From contig CACWTU010000010.1 in NCBI GenBank assembly GCA_902763885.1, positions 62,001-126,000 of the forward strand: 64,000 nt of DNA, read 5' to 3'. Positions 35,067 to 45,162 of this stretch are shown here, piece after piece. The notes under the pieces were generated by a model. That model was not told the DNA's origin and made no database searches. It saw only the letters and a list, made by a program, of their open reading frames with translations. The stretch is from an uncultured Bacteroidales bacterium (GTDB lineage: Bacteria; Bacteroidota; Bacteroidia; Bacteroidales; Bacteroidaceae). A program made the position numbers and the translations under genes. Every line of letters begins with the position of its first letter. The first letter of the stretch is position 1.

Positions 35067-36299
35067 ATGATTCGAATAGGAACATTATTCAGTGGCATTG
35101 GAGCAATTGAACAAGCACTATTACGTATGGGCTTAGAGCACCACATTGTATTTGCTTGTGATAATGGCGAAATTGAATTGAAATTACTCCCCCCTGAACT
35201 GCAACACGAATATGATAATTTAAAAAAAATAGCGAGTTACAGGCAAACAACAGAACAAAAGGAGCGCATCCAGCAATTAACAGCTATTGAACAAAATATC
35301 ATCGAAGAAACTGCCCAGCACATCGCAAGTTTGCCGACCATACGACAAAAAAACGATTATGTCAGACAATTGTATTCAACACATAGTAAAGGACACAATT
35401 ATGTTGAGGATACATACTTGGCAAATTATAGAATTAATGAACAAGACTTTCATCTTGATGTTCATTTTTTAGATGGCAGAGACTATGCTAATCAAGTTGA
35501 TTTAATGGTAGGCGGCAGTCCATGTCAGTCTTTTTCAAGCAATGGCAAGAGAGGAGGTGTTGTTGATACGCGCGGTACTCTATTTCATGACTATGCTCGC
35601 ATAATTTCTGAGGTGAGACCTAAGTGTTTTATTTTCGAGAATGTAAGGGGCATGCTGGTTCATGACAAGGGTAATACTTGGAATGTGATAAAAAACACAT
35701 TCAGGAAATTAGATTATAACATCTATCTTAATAGGGATGATAAAGGAAAAGAATCTCCATTATTAAATGCATGCAATTATGGAGTACCCCAACAAAGAGA
35801 AAGGATATACCTAATAGGCATACGTAACGACATACATTTGAAGGAAAATTTTGTTTTCCCCAAGCCAGAGCCCTTAAAACGCACCAACAAAGATTATCTA
35901 GATGATGAGGTTCCCGCTAAATATTATCTTGGTCAAAAGGGATTTGAATTTGTAACCACTCACCCATCTAGAGCTCAAATTGGAAGAACAATCCAAAAGT
36001 GCCAAAAAGCAAACCAACAGTTTAATTGGAATGGAGATTTTATTTTTGAGCCACTAGATCCAAATAAACATAACGAAGAAATCTTAAACCGAGCTTACGT
36101 TGGAACTTGGAATGGTGTACAAGGAGTCATTCGCATGTATACTCCTAGAGAGTGCTTAAGACTTATGGGATTCCCGGATACATTCAGAATAATACATAAT
36201 GACACCATTATGTGGCGTCAAAGCGGAAATTCAATTGTTGTTGATGTACTTATAAAATTGGTCCAGCAACTTATAAAAACAGGCATTTTTGATGATTAG
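35067..36299 (+). CDS. DNA (cytosine-5) methyltransferase, LlaJI-type M1
   Basis: 410 residues with all main C5-methylase motifs in order: I 'RIGTLFSGIGAIEQAL', IV 'GGSPCQSFS' (catalytic Cys), VI 'FENVRGML', VIII 'QQRERIYLIG', IX 'YTPRECLRLMGFPD' and X 'QSGNSIVVDVL'. The target-recognition region lies between VIII and IX, about residues 265-350. An insertion of about 100 residues between motifs I and IV, mostly charged helices ending 'KGHNYVEDTYLANY', is shared with the next gene. Two C5 methylases suit an asymmetric site, one strand each. Start codon of the next gene overlaps by 8 bases. Confidence 0.94.
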   Translation: MIRIGTLFSGIGAIEQALLRMGLEHHIVFACDNGEIELKLLPPELQHEYDNLKKIASYRQTTEQKERIQQLTAIEQNIIEETAQHIASLPTIRQKNDYVRQLYSTHSKGHNYVEDTYLANYRINEQDFHLDVHFLDGRDYANQVDLMVGGSPCQSFSSNGKRGGVVDTRGTLFHDYARIISEVRPKCFIFENVRGMLVHDKGNTWNVIKNTFRKLDYNIYLNRDDKGKESPLLNACNYGVPQQRERIYLIGIRNDIHLKENFVFPKPEPLKRTNKDYLDDEVPAKYYLGQKGFEFVTTHPSRAQIGRTIQKCQKANQQFNWNGDFIFEPLDPNKHNEEILNRAYVGTWNGVQGVIRMYTPRECLRLMGFPDTFRIIHNDTIMWRQSGNSIVVDVLIKLVQQLIKTGIFDD

Positions 36300-37551
36300 G
36301 ATAGCAACTCTTTTTTCTGGAATTGGCTCAATAGAACAAGCTCTCAAAAGATTGAGCATAGACTACAGCATTGCCTTTGCATGTGATAACGGCGATGTGG
36401 CATTAAACCTGCTTGAAGGCGAAGACTTTGCCGATTATAAGCGCTTGACAAAGATGCGCAGCAAGAAGGTAAAAATGACGCCGGAAGATGAGAAAAGGCT
36501 TAACGAACTGAGTAATAAGGAAAACGCCCTTGCGGAAAAAATACGCGAAGATGTACGCGTGTTACATTCAAAAGAAGAAAAAAGAGAGTATGTCGAACAG
36601 CTATATAAGAAGAAAGGCAAAGGACATAACTTTGTAAAAGAAACATATCTTGCTAATTATTCGGACCATATTGATGTTTCTGATTTTCATTTGGATGTGC
36701 GTTTTTTTGATGGAAGAGATTATTCCATAAATCAGGACATAGACTTGCTCGTAGGCGGCAGCCCATGTCAGGCCTTTTCAGTTGTAGGCGCCAAATATGG
36801 TTTGAATGATACCCGCGGAACGCTATTCTATGAGTTTGCCAGAATTGTTAACGAGACACAACCACGAGTCTTCATTTTTGAAAATGTTCGTGGTTTACTT
36901 ACGCATGATAATGGCCATACGTGGGACGTTATGAAAGGCGTATTCAGAAGCCTCAATTATCGTATTGCTGAGCCTCAAATACTCAATGCTTCAGATTTTG
37001 GTATACCTCAAAGCAGAAGAAGGGTTTTTGTAATCGGCATAAGAGAGGACATTAATTGCAAAGTTTTTCAATATCCCGATCCAATACCTTTGCAATATAC
37101 AATGCAAGACTTTCTCGAGGACAACTGCGCATATGGCCATTTCACATACGACTTTAAGACAGGAGAGCTGAAAATTGAAAAGGTTAAGGGAAAGGCTGAT
37201 CCCAAATTTACATTAACACCTGCTGTCCAAAAATATGTACTTGCCGGAGGAACATCAAATTACCGAACCTCACAAGAAACCGACCTGAAAATTGCTCGCA
37301 CCTTAATGAAGATGATGACACAACATCATAGAGCTGGAGTTGACAATTATATCACAGTTCAAAAAAAACCATTAATTTTGAGGCAGTTGTCTGATCGAGA
37401 AGCATTAAGGCTTATGGGGTATCCTGATGATTTCAAGATTGTAGTATCATCCATGCAAACTTTGAGGCAAGCAGGAAACTCTATTGTAGTTGATGTCATG
37501 ATGGCTATTGTACAAGAGATATTTAAAACAGGAGTTTATAATCATGGCTAA
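36292..37551 (+). CDS. DNA (cytosine-5) methyltransferase, LlaJI-type M2
   Basis: 419 residues from ATG 36292. It is a diverged paralogue of the preceding gene: motif I 'RIATLFSGIGSIEQAL', the shared insertion with 'KGHNFVKETYLANY', IV 'GGSPCQAFS', VI 'FENVRGLL', VIII 'QSRRRVFVIG', IX 'LSDREALRLMGYPDDF' and X 'QAGNSIVVDV'. The recognition region differs clearly from M1, as expected if each methylates a different strand of one asymmetric site. Its end overlaps the next gene by 8 bases. Confidence 0.94.
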   Translation: MIRIATLFSGIGSIEQALKRLSIDYSIAFACDNGDVALNLLEGEDFADYKRLTKMRSKKVKMTPEDEKRLNELSNKENALAEKIREDVRVLHSKEEKREYVEQLYKKKGKGHNFVKETYLANYSDHIDVSDFHLDVRFFDGRDYSINQDIDLLVGGSPCQAFSVVGAKYGLNDTRGTLFYEFARIVNETQPRVFIFENVRGLLTHDNGHTWDVMKGVFRSLNYRIAEPQILNASDFGIPQSRRRVFVIGIREDINCKVFQYPDPIPLQYTMQDFLEDNCAYGHFTYDFKTGELKIEKVKGKADPKFTLTPAVQKYVLAGGTSNYRTSQETDLKIARTLMKMMTQHHRAGVDNYITVQKKPLILRQLSDREALRLMGYPDDFKIVVSSMQTLRQAGNSIVVDVMMAIVQEIFKTGVYNHG

Positions 37552-39319
37552 AAGAAAGTCTCCCAAAAAGGGCTCAAATTTTATTTGTCGTGTGGCTAAT
37601 CCCTCGCCAGAAAAGGTATGCGAGTATGTAAAACGACTACCCAAAAGTATAATGTCGGAAAAATCATTTCGGGCATATATGGGAAAAAAATGGTTTCAAA
37701 ATGAACACCAAGCAGCCGAACAATGGGGCTTGTATTATATAGATGGAACAAACTATTACCCACAGTTTAACAGGGAATTAGATCTTCAAGAAGCAGAATT
37801 ATACCTTTATGGTTGGCTAAAAAGGCTTATAGTTATTAACCCATACACAAAGTTCGACACAACAAATGATAATAATCTTGTATTATCCATAGTTGAACAT
37901 CTAGAAAAACAACCTCTCCAACATGATCTAAAGACAATTTTACGCGATATTATCAAAACAAAAAAACCATTTATTGTTAATGATATTCTATTTAATACCC
38001 TAAACAAGTATTCTGAGGTATTGTCACTTAAAGAAATAGATCAAAAAGCCGAGCTATTCTCAGTTGAGCTCAAACCTAACTACAAAAAGATAATAAACAC
38101 TAAATACAATATGAACAAAAAGGATTACTTTGACTTGTTCAAAAACATTAAGATAACAAGTCATCAGGATGAGCCTAGACAACAAATTTTTTATGGTGCT
38201 CCAGGTACAGGAAAGTCATACATTATCAACGAAAATACTGAAGAGGATGCTGTCATAAGAACAACATTTCATCCCGATAGTGATTATTCCACTTTTGTTG
38301 GAAGTTATAAACCCGCCCCTGAAATAAGAGACGTACAAGTTGTACCTGTCGTGGTAAACAAAGGAGCCAAATTTGACCTAAACAAAGGAACATACAAAGA
38401 AAATCATATCACTTACACTTTTGTGATACAAGCTTTCTTAAAAGCATATCTTGGAGCTTGGAAAAAATATGCTGAAGCCAAAGCCAACAACACCTCCATT
38501 GATCCTCAATTTCTAATTATTGAAGAAATCAATCGCGGAAATTGCGCTCAAATATTTGGCGATTTGTTCCAATTGCTAGACCGCTCAGAGAATGGTTTCT
38601 CGGAATATCCAATTGATGCCGACACCGATTTGCAAAAAGCCGTTAAAGATGCTTTTGAAAATCACAATGACTATAAACTCGGCCCTATAAAAATTGATGC
38701 TGAGAAAGCGGTTAAAAACTACACAAGCAATTACGGCGCTACTTTATCTGAGGATATTCAAGAAGGAAGAGTTCTGCTGCTTCCGCCCAACCTTTATATA
38801 TGGGCAACAATGAACACCAGCGACCAAAGCCTATTCCCTATAGACTCGGCATTTAAACGTCGTTGGGAATGGAAATACATCAAAATCAAAAAAGGAAAAG
38901 ACGAGAAAGGCAAAGATCTTGACTGGAAAATAGTCATTAAGGATGAATCTAATAATACAGTCAAAATAGACGGAAATGACTCATTGTTATGGTGGGATTT
39001 TCTTAATAAAATTAATGAAATCATTGCTTCTATGACCTCTAGCGCAGATAAGCAACTAGGCTATTTCTTCTGCAAAGCAGATAGTAATGGAGAAATCGGC
39101 AAGGATCTTTTGGTTAATAAGGTCATATTCTATCTTTGGAACGATGTGTTCAAGGATTATGGATTTGAAGATGCCAAGCTATTCAAATACGAAGAAGGTG
39201 GAGAGACAAAAGATCTGACATTCCCTATGTTCTTTGACGAGGATGGAGAGAACGCTAATCACACACGTTTAGTAGATTTTCTTGAGAAAGTCATGAAATG
39301 GAAAAGCGACTCAAAATAA
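37544..39319 (+). CDS. McrB-like AAA+ GTPase/ATPase, LlaJI R1-type restriction subunit
   Basis: 591 residues from ATG 37544. The N-terminal 190 residues are likely the DNA-recognition part. The AAA+ module has Walker A 'FYGAPGTGKSYII' near residue 213, Walker B-like 'FLIIEEINRGNCAQIFGDLFQLL' (E-E-I-N-R typical of McrB) near 325, and 'WATMNTSDQSLFPIDSAFKRRW' with sensor and Arg-finger residues near 425. In LlaJI and McrBC this subunit forms the GTP-driven motor that translocates DNA. Coupled by overlap to the second methylase and followed 6 bases later by the nuclease subunit. Confidence 0.92.
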   Translation: MAKRKSPKKGSNFICRVANPSPEKVCEYVKRLPKSIMSEKSFRAYMGKKWFQNEHQAAEQWGLYYIDGTNYYPQFNRELDLQEAELYLYGWLKRLIVINPYTKFDTTNDNNLVLSIVEHLEKQPLQHDLKTILRDIIKTKKPFIVNDILFNTLNKYSEVLSLKEIDQKAELFSVELKPNYKKIINTKYNMNKKDYFDLFKNIKITSHQDEPRQQIFYGAPGTGKSYIINENTEEDAVIRTTFHPDSDYSTFVGSYKPAPEIRDVQVVPVVVNKGAKFDLNKGTYKENHITYTFVIQAFLKAYLGAWKKYAEAKANNTSIDPQFLIIEEINRGNCAQIFGDLFQLLDRSENGFSEYPIDADTDLQKAVKDAFENHNDYKLGPIKIDAEKAVKNYTSNYGATLSEDIQEGRVLLLPPNLYIWATMNTSDQSLFPIDSAFKRRWEWKYIKIKKGKDEKGKDLDWKIVIKDESNNTVKIDGNDSLLWWDFLNKINEIIASMTSSADKQLGYFFCKADSNGEIGKDLLVNKVIFYLWNDVFKDYGFEDAKLFKYEEGGETKDLTFPMFFDEDGENANHTRLVDFLEKVMKWKSDSK

Positions 39320-39325
39320 CCGCTG

Positions 39326-41683
39326 ATGTATATTCTTTTTGAAGAACACCAATACGAAAGCCATCTGGTTGAAAAAATCCTGAAAGACATTTACGTACTT
39401 CAGGATGTGGACAAAATGGTTAGCGTTCAATATGTGGGTTATTTCTATAATCCGCGTTTGAATGACTGTGTGTTTATTCTACCCAAAGTATTACTTGCGG
39501 ATGAAAAGGACAGCAACGGTAAAAAAATTGAAGTATTAGTTGGGGTTAAAAATCCTAACGGCGAAAGTATTATTCCTGAACAAATATTAGAGCCTAAAGA
39601 TCAAGAAAAACTGAACAAGGAATACCGCAAATTCATATATGAGTTTTCAATATGGATTTACAGGGCTCTAAACGTATTTTACAAAGCCAACCCTAAAAGC
39701 CGGGCTATACTTTACAAAAAACTACCACAAGCCGGCAAAGGCAGAAGACATAAAGCTGAAACTTTTCTGGATATAGTTCTTTCTCTTATAAACTTTAATA
39801 AGGACAATCGGGATTTTGTTCTGTTTACAATTAAAAATCTCCATCGTGGCAACAACAAAATCAACTGGAATCGTACTATCAGTCACTCTACGGCTATTGT
39901 GCAGAACAATGACGTTGTATACCTAAATCCAATAAACAAAATAAGGGTGGTTAATTATGAAGAAGAGTTATTTATTATCTATTTCAGCATACTGAATTAT
40001 TTAAATAAGAAGTACGGTTTTAATGCACCTATCAACATTCAGTATGATTTAATTCAGGGTAAACAGTTCAAACAATATCTGCACGGAATGGGGAAAACTC
40101 GTCTTATGCAGATCAAATACAAATATTATTCTGATAAAGCTTTGCAATTATGGGACTTGTGTTATGCCTTCTTTGAGAACTCATACCGGATAGGCATTGA
40201 TACAACGTCACAGGAATATATTCTGGCCAAGAGTTTCAACGTAGTGTTTGAGGCGATGATTGATGAATTAATCGGAGACCGCAACATTCCAAATGGACTT
40301 AAAGAACAATTAGATGGCAAACGGATAGACCATCTTTATACATATGACAGTCTAATATCAAGTGACGACCAACAAGATCAGATTTATTACATTGGTGATT
40401 CTAAATATTATAAAAAAGGCAATGGGCTTGGAAGCGAAAGCATTTACAAGCAGTTCACTTATGCACGCAATGTCATACAATGGAACATTGACCTCTTCGA
40501 AAATAACAAATATGAGAAATGGAAAACCAAGGATGAATTTGATGAGGACAAGAAAAAATATGAAAGAATAAAGCTTAGAAACGATGCATTAGACCCACTT
40601 ACAGAAGGATACAATGTGATACCCAATTTCTTCTTGTCTGCATTCGTTGATGACAAACTGCGATTTGATGACGGAAAGAATATTAAAAATCGTACAGAGA
40701 AAAATAAAGAAGGAAAAGAAGTAAACAAAACATATATCTCCTCGCAATTCAAAGATAGGCTGTTTGATAGAGATACGTTAATTCTATCTCATTACTATGT
40801 GAACTTTCTCTATGTACTTTATCTATACGCCCGTAATAAACAAAACGAAAAAGATGCATGGAAAAAAGAGGTCCGTCGAAAATTTCGCGATGAGATTCGT
40901 CGAGTCCTCATTGACAACTATGATTTTTATGCACTAAAGAGCAAGGGTAATCTTTTGGCTGGAGAAGAATTCATAAAAGAGCACTTCAAAGAGTTGCAAG
41001 GAAAACTGTACCGTCCATACGAAGATTCTCACATCTTTACTCTTGCGTTGGAAAATACCAACGGGATAGACACAAAAAAAACAGACGCCTACCTATTATT
41101 GAAAGAATTATTTGAAATTGAACCAATTAAAGAATTAGGTAAGAACCCCAAGAAAAAGATAGACAAGAAAGTTGAAACTTATCAAGCCTCACATCCATAT
41201 ACTCCTTCTCCTGAGAAGTTTTTGCCAGAATACCATGTTGAGGCTTATCGGGAAAACTATTTTGTAGTCGGTTTGTATCATGATCAGGAGCACTGGGATT
41301 GGATTACAGGAAAAAATGACAAACACACCCTTATTTACAACGTCAGACTTAATAAAAAAAGAAGAGGCGTAACACCACAAAGCAGAATTAGAGCTATGAA
41401 ACCAAAATTTGCCATTCTTTACGAAGAAGGACATGAATCAGAAAACAAATACCACGTTTTCAGAATACATGACTATGCTGTAATGACAGAAGAAAGAATG
41501 AGCAAAGCACTATACCCAAGAAAACCCCAAGGAGATTATTTCATTTTTAGATTTGACGAAGAAGTCTCTATAGGGAGTTTTGATATCGATAAATATATAG
41601 GTAGACGTCGATTAGAAAAAGACTATGAAGATGGCATGCCGTTATATACAACAGGCGAAGAGCTTCTGAAATACAAAAAATAA
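39326..41683 (+). CDS. LlaJI-family restriction nuclease subunit (R2, McrC-like)
   Basis: 785 residues. The position after an McrB-like motor, and features such as 'YYIGDSKYYKKGNGLG' near residue 350 (D ... x-K nuclease core) with preceding 'KSFNVVFEAMIDELIGD', identify the LlaJI restriction nuclease family. The N-terminal third ('VQYVGYFYNPRLNDCVFILPKVLL') is the McrC-type interaction region. A C-terminal extension from about 605 ('EYHVEAYRENYFVVGLYHD') is an additional domain that ends 'YTTGEELLKYKK'. Together with R1 it should cut DNA unmethylated at the site protected by M1 and M2. Confidence 0.85.
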   Translation: MYILFEEHQYESHLVEKILKDIYVLQDVDKMVSVQYVGYFYNPRLNDCVFILPKVLLADEKDSNGKKIEVLVGVKNPNGESIIPEQILEPKDQEKLNKEYRKFIYEFSIWIYRALNVFYKANPKSRAILYKKLPQAGKGRRHKAETFLDIVLSLINFNKDNRDFVLFTIKNLHRGNNKINWNRTISHSTAIVQNNDVVYLNPINKIRVVNYEEELFIIYFSILNYLNKKYGFNAPINIQYDLIQGKQFKQYLHGMGKTRLMQIKYKYYSDKALQLWDLCYAFFENSYRIGIDTTSQEYILAKSFNVVFEAMIDELIGDRNIPNGLKEQLDGKRIDHLYTYDSLISSDDQQDQIYYIGDSKYYKKGNGLGSESIYKQFTYARNVIQWNIDLFENNKYEKWKTKDEFDEDKKKYERIKLRNDALDPLTEGYNVIPNFFLSAFVDDKLRFDDGKNIKNRTEKNKEGKEVNKTYISSQFKDRLFDRDTLILSHYYVNFLYVLYLYARNKQNEKDAWKKEVRRKFRDEIRRVLIDNYDFYALKSKGNLLAGEEFIKEHFKELQGKLYRPYEDSHIFTLALENTNGIDTKKTDAYLLLKELFEIEPIKELGKNPKKKIDKKVETYQASHPYTPSPEKFLPEYHVEAYRENYFVVGLYHDQEHWDWITGKNDKHTLIYNVRLNKKRRGVTPQSRIRAMKPKFAILYEEGHESENKYHVFRIHDYAVMTEERMSKALYPRKPQGDYFIFRFDEEVSIGSFDIDKYIGRRRLEKDYEDGMPLYTTGEELLKYKK

Positions 41684-41696
41684 TTTACTTTAGCCC

Positions 41697-42131
41697 ATGG
41701 ATATTCTTGGCCCTCTACAGCGCTCATACAACATGTCATGTATCCGTTCCAAGGCCACCCAACCGGAACTATCAGTCCGGCATTGGCTGTGGAATCACGA
41801 TTATAGATATCGGCTTAACGTAAAGAGTGTTCCAGGCAAACCGGACATCGTACTGCGTAAGTACAGAACCGCAATATTCGTGAACGGATGCTTCTGGCAC
41901 GGGCATGAGGGATGTTCCAAATATGTGGTGCCCAAAAGCAACACAGAGTTCTGGATTTCAAAGATAGAGCGCAATAGAGAGCGCGACCAGAAAGAATACA
42001 AAGCTCTAAAGGAGGCCGGATGGCAGGTTATTGTAATCTGGGAGTGCCAACTCAAGAAAAATCTTATTGAAGAGACCATGCTTGATGTTGAGCATTTGCT
42101 TAACAAGAACCTACTGGAAATGTATAAGTGA
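41697..42131 (+). CDS. vsr: Very short patch repair (Vsr) endonuclease, copy 2
   Basis: 144 residues, same motifs as copy 1 ('MSCIRSKATQPEL', 'VPGKPDIVL', 'AIFVNGCFWHGHEGC', 'NTEFWISKIERNRERD', 'VIWECQLKKN') but clearly diverged. It starts 13 bases after the nuclease gene and ends the restriction operon. Two Vsr enzymes bracketing two C5 methylases could mean each repairs deamination in a different sequence context. Confidence 0.92.
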   Translation: MDILGPLQRSYNMSCIRSKATQPELSVRHWLWNHDYRYRLNVKSVPGKPDIVLRKYRTAIFVNGCFWHGHEGCSKYVVPKSNTEFWISKIERNRERDQKEYKALKEAGWQVIVIWECQLKKNLIEETMLDVEHLLNKNLLEMYK

Positions 42132-42217
42132 CATCTAGGATATGGATTTAATGCAAATGAAACAGATAGAAAGAAGTAGCGCAATTATTCACAGTTAGTA
42201 GTACCTGTGTTATTCTT

Positions 42218-42249
42218 AAAGTCCAGGCATAACATGCTTGGACTTTTTT
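42218..42249 (+). terminator. Intrinsic terminator of the LlaJI-type operon
   Basis: AAGTCCAGGCAT pairs with ATGCTTGGACTT around an AAC loop (one G-T/G-mismatch in the stem), followed by a T-run at 42244-42249. It lies about 90 bases after the second vsr stop. Confidence 0.8.
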
Positions 42250-42350
42250 GTAAAAAAATTGTTCGACTTCTCAGTATATATATATAAAGTATTTTTAGTT
42301 ACATTTGCGAATAATCGAGTTTATAACCTAAGGACTAACTATTCTATAAT

Positions 42351-44330
42351 ATGGGTACCACTAACAATCTTGAATTGAATTGTAAATGGCATTTTGCCAA
42401 ACAATTAGGAGGACGCGAAGATGGGCCGAACGATCCTATGCAGGATAATTTCAAGAAAACCCCCTACACTTCACTTATTAGAGAATCTATACAAAATTCT
42501 CTTGATGTCCCATTGAATACGAATCTTCCTGTACGCTTGGAATACAAAATTAGGAGAATACACTCAAAAGAATATGAGAATTTCTTTGAGTTAAAGAAGC
42601 ATATCCAGGGTTGTATACAGCACTTTAAGTATAACAATGATGCTCTAACAACTTACCAACCGATGTTGGATTATCTAAATTCTTTGGGAGACCATGACGA
42701 TCTGAATTACATCCAAGTCTCTGACTATAATACCATAGGTATGAATTACGTAAAAGGTGACACATCACAACCTTTCTATGCATTTGTTAGAGCGGCCGGT
42801 GTGTCAGCTAAAAATGATGCAACATCTGGAGGTTCATATGGATATGGTAAGGCTGCATATTTTTACATATCACCGATACGTACAATTCTTGTATCAACAC
42901 AAACTAAAGATGGAAAGAACTTCTTTGAAGGAGTGTCATCTCTTTGCACTCATGAATTAAACGGAGAGGATGGTCTTAGGGTCTCTGTGGGATATTATGA
43001 TAATAACGATGGAGAACCTGTAAGTAATCCCGACAAAATACCAACTCGTTTTCAACGCAAAGAGCCAGGAACAGACATTTTCATTCTTGGCATTGATGCC
43101 TCTGATAAAGAGAGCATTTATAATGAGATGATAGAGGCTACCATACGCAACTTTTGGATGGCCATTGAATCCCAAAAACTAGAGGTAAAGATTAATGATG
43201 TAGATATTAATCATGAGAGCCTTCCTGTATTAATGGATAAATACTTTCCTGACGAGCAAGATACAGTTCCAAGGGAAAAAAATTACAATCCACGCCCCTA
43301 TTGGGACGCCGTTCATAATGTAAAAGCTGATGTAAATCACGTATTAATAGAGGACACACTTACAACAATCGGAAAAGTTCGTTTTTATGCCAAGAAAGAC
43401 AAAAAAGCTACAGACAAGATACTATTTATGCGGCGGCCGCTAATGCTTGTTAAGGCTCGCAAAACTCAAAGTTCAAATGGTGTTTATGGCGTATTTGTTT
43501 GTGATGATACAAATGGTAATGAGATTTTACGCAAAACAGAAAATCCTGCACACAATGAATGGGTGGCCAGCAACTGGAAAGAAAAAGGAAAAACTGTCCA
43601 ATTAGGAAAGGTTGCGACAGATGAGATAGATGGCTTCATTATTAAAGTAATGGAAACATTGTTTTCAAACAGGGGCAGTCAAGTACAGCAAATTAATGGA
43701 CTTGATGAGTTCTTATATATTCCTACGGCTGTAGAAGATGACAATATAGATCAAGAGTCTCTGACTGGAGAAATAACCGGAATACAAGATACCGAAAGCG
43801 GCTCAATTACTTCTAATTTGAGTAACCCGGAAACGAACACCATAGATGGTAGCCCTGCTATTGGTAAGGTAATGATAACTGACCCGATACAATCTCAGCA
43901 TAAAGCTGATAATAAAGGAGGACATCTTAGTGGCCATGGAACCAGAAAAAAGAAAAAACGTGGAGGGGGAGGTTTATCACCAAAACGCTTACAAGGCCGG
44001 TTCAGTCCTACAGATAATGGTTTACCAGGAACCGTACTTACAGAGATACCAGTGAGATATAGATCTTATGCACAATCAGAAAATGGACACATAGTTCACA
44101 CCATAATCTTACATTCAGATTATGAATTTAATAATGGTCGAATAGACTTGCTAATAGGTGGTGAACAATCCGATGAAAGCGTAGCAATTAAAAGTTGCAC
44201 ACCTAATGGCATTATTGCTGACAACACTATCTCTGGTTTACATATATTAGAGGGTAAGAATGTGTTGAAGATAATATTTGCTGATAATATGAAACATGCT
44301 GTAAAACTGGACGCTTATGAACTTAAGTAA
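42351..44330 (+). CDS. GHKL (MutL/MORC-like) ATPase of a three-gene module
   Basis: 659 residues. The N-box 'LIRESIQNSLD' (E45, N49), a later 'DYNTIGM' (ATP-lid Asp) near residue 125 and the glycine loop 'GGSYGYGKAAYFY' near 160 identify a GHKL ATPase. The region after it ('RRPLMLVKARK') resembles the transducer domain of MutL-like proteins found in prokaryotic restriction loci. A linker rich in Gly, Lys and Arg ('RKKKKRGGGG') near 540 precedes a C-terminal beta domain ('VRYRSYAQSENGHIVHTII'). A TACATTTG -7 box lies at 42300-42307. It overlaps the next gene by 14 bases. Probably defence-related. Confidence 0.82.
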   Translation: MGTTNNLELNCKWHFAKQLGGREDGPNDPMQDNFKKTPYTSLIRESIQNSLDVPLNTNLPVRLEYKIRRIHSKEYENFFELKKHIQGCIQHFKYNNDALTTYQPMLDYLNSLGDHDDLNYIQVSDYNTIGMNYVKGDTSQPFYAFVRAAGVSAKNDATSGGSYGYGKAAYFYISPIRTILVSTQTKDGKNFFEGVSSLCTHELNGEDGLRVSVGYYDNNDGEPVSNPDKIPTRFQRKEPGTDIFILGIDASDKESIYNEMIEATIRNFWMAIESQKLEVKINDVDINHESLPVLMDKYFPDEQDTVPREKNYNPRPYWDAVHNVKADVNHVLIEDTLTTIGKVRFYAKKDKKATDKILFMRRPLMLVKARKTQSSNGVYGVFVCDDTNGNEILRKTENPAHNEWVASNWKEKGKTVQLGKVATDEIDGFIIKVMETLFSNRGSQVQQINGLDEFLYIPTAVEDDNIDQESLTGEITGIQDTESGSITSNLSNPETNTIDGSPAIGKVMITDPIQSQHKADNKGGHLSGHGTRKKKKRGGGGLSPKRLQGRFSPTDNGLPGTVLTEIPVRYRSYAQSENGHIVHTIILHSDYEFNNGRIDLLIGGEQSDESVAIKSCTPNGIIADNTISGLHILEGKNVLKIIFADNMKHAVKLDAYELK

Positions 44331-45159
44331 TTTATCACTACCATATCCCGTATTAGGAATTAGTGACGACATCCAGCCGTTACTCCCTGATGATGCTGTT
44401 GACTTTGAATTATCAGCTGACCCACGTAATTACACAATCAATATAAGATTGAAGTTTGAGAACGATGATATTCAAAGGCTAATTAGTGAAGGTAAAGCGG
44501 AATACTCATGTGAATATGATTGCTCACGTACAATGTTAAGAAGATGCGTAATTTCCAGTGAGCCAACCTTTACGATAGTTTTATCCCGACACGAAGTAAA
44601 TGGGCGCTTAAATATAAACTGTTACGTTTCTGTAAAAGAACTGATCGCCGGTTACACCAATAAAGGATTTAATCCTGATTATGGTCAATCTACATTCGAC
44701 ATGGAACCGGGAGATATTTTGGTAGCTTTTCCCCAATTACACTATGACGCAGATATACAATATGACAAATTACAAGCAGCTGGTTCTTTCATGCAAATTA
44801 GGGAAAGCAACCTACACGATAATGTGTTTTTTGATATCTCCGGAAATAAGATAGAGATATTATTACCACCAACTCATTATCAGCTTTATTGCAATCCCAT
44901 AGTAAAGGGGGCAGCTCAGATAATACATTCTTCGCTTGTACTTAATGCATTGACCTACGCATTACTAAATATTGAGGATCATGAGCAAACCACCTGGGCA
45001 AAGACTATATATTATAGGCTTGACAATGAAACGGGTTATTCTAGAGATGATTTATCAGAGCCTTCAAATATCCCCATGTTAGCTCAGCGTTTGCTGAAGG
45101 ATCCTTATTCACGTTTATTCAATCATATTATTGTATCAACCCCTAACGCAGAAGACTAA
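44317..45159 (+). CDS. Unknown protein, partner of GHKL ATPase
   Basis: 280 residues, starting inside the end of the GHKL gene, so the two are translationally coupled. The N-terminal half is beta-rich ('VDFELSADPRNYTINIRLKF', split near residue 30) with repeated Cys ('YSCEYDCSRTMLRRC'), similar in feel to proteins that sit on DNA or assemble in complexes. The C-terminal half is helical ('GAAQIIHSSLVLNALTYALL', 'WAKTIYYRL'). No catalytic motif is recognised, and no signal peptide. Conserved order with the ATPase would argue for a shared complex. Confidence 0.72.
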   Translation: MNLSNLSLPYPVLGISDDIQPLLPDDAVDFELSADPRNYTINIRLKFENDDIQRLISEGKAEYSCEYDCSRTMLRRCVISSEPTFTIVLSRHEVNGRLNINCYVSVKELIAGYTNKGFNPDYGQSTFDMEPGDILVAFPQLHYDADIQYDKLQAAGSFMQIRESNLHDNVFFDISGNKIEILLPPTHYQLYCNPIVKGAAQIIHSSLVLNALTYALLNIEDHEQTTWAKTIYYRLDNETGYSRDDLSEPSNIPMLAQRLLKDPYSRLFNHIIVSTPNAED

Positions 45160-45162
45160 GCT

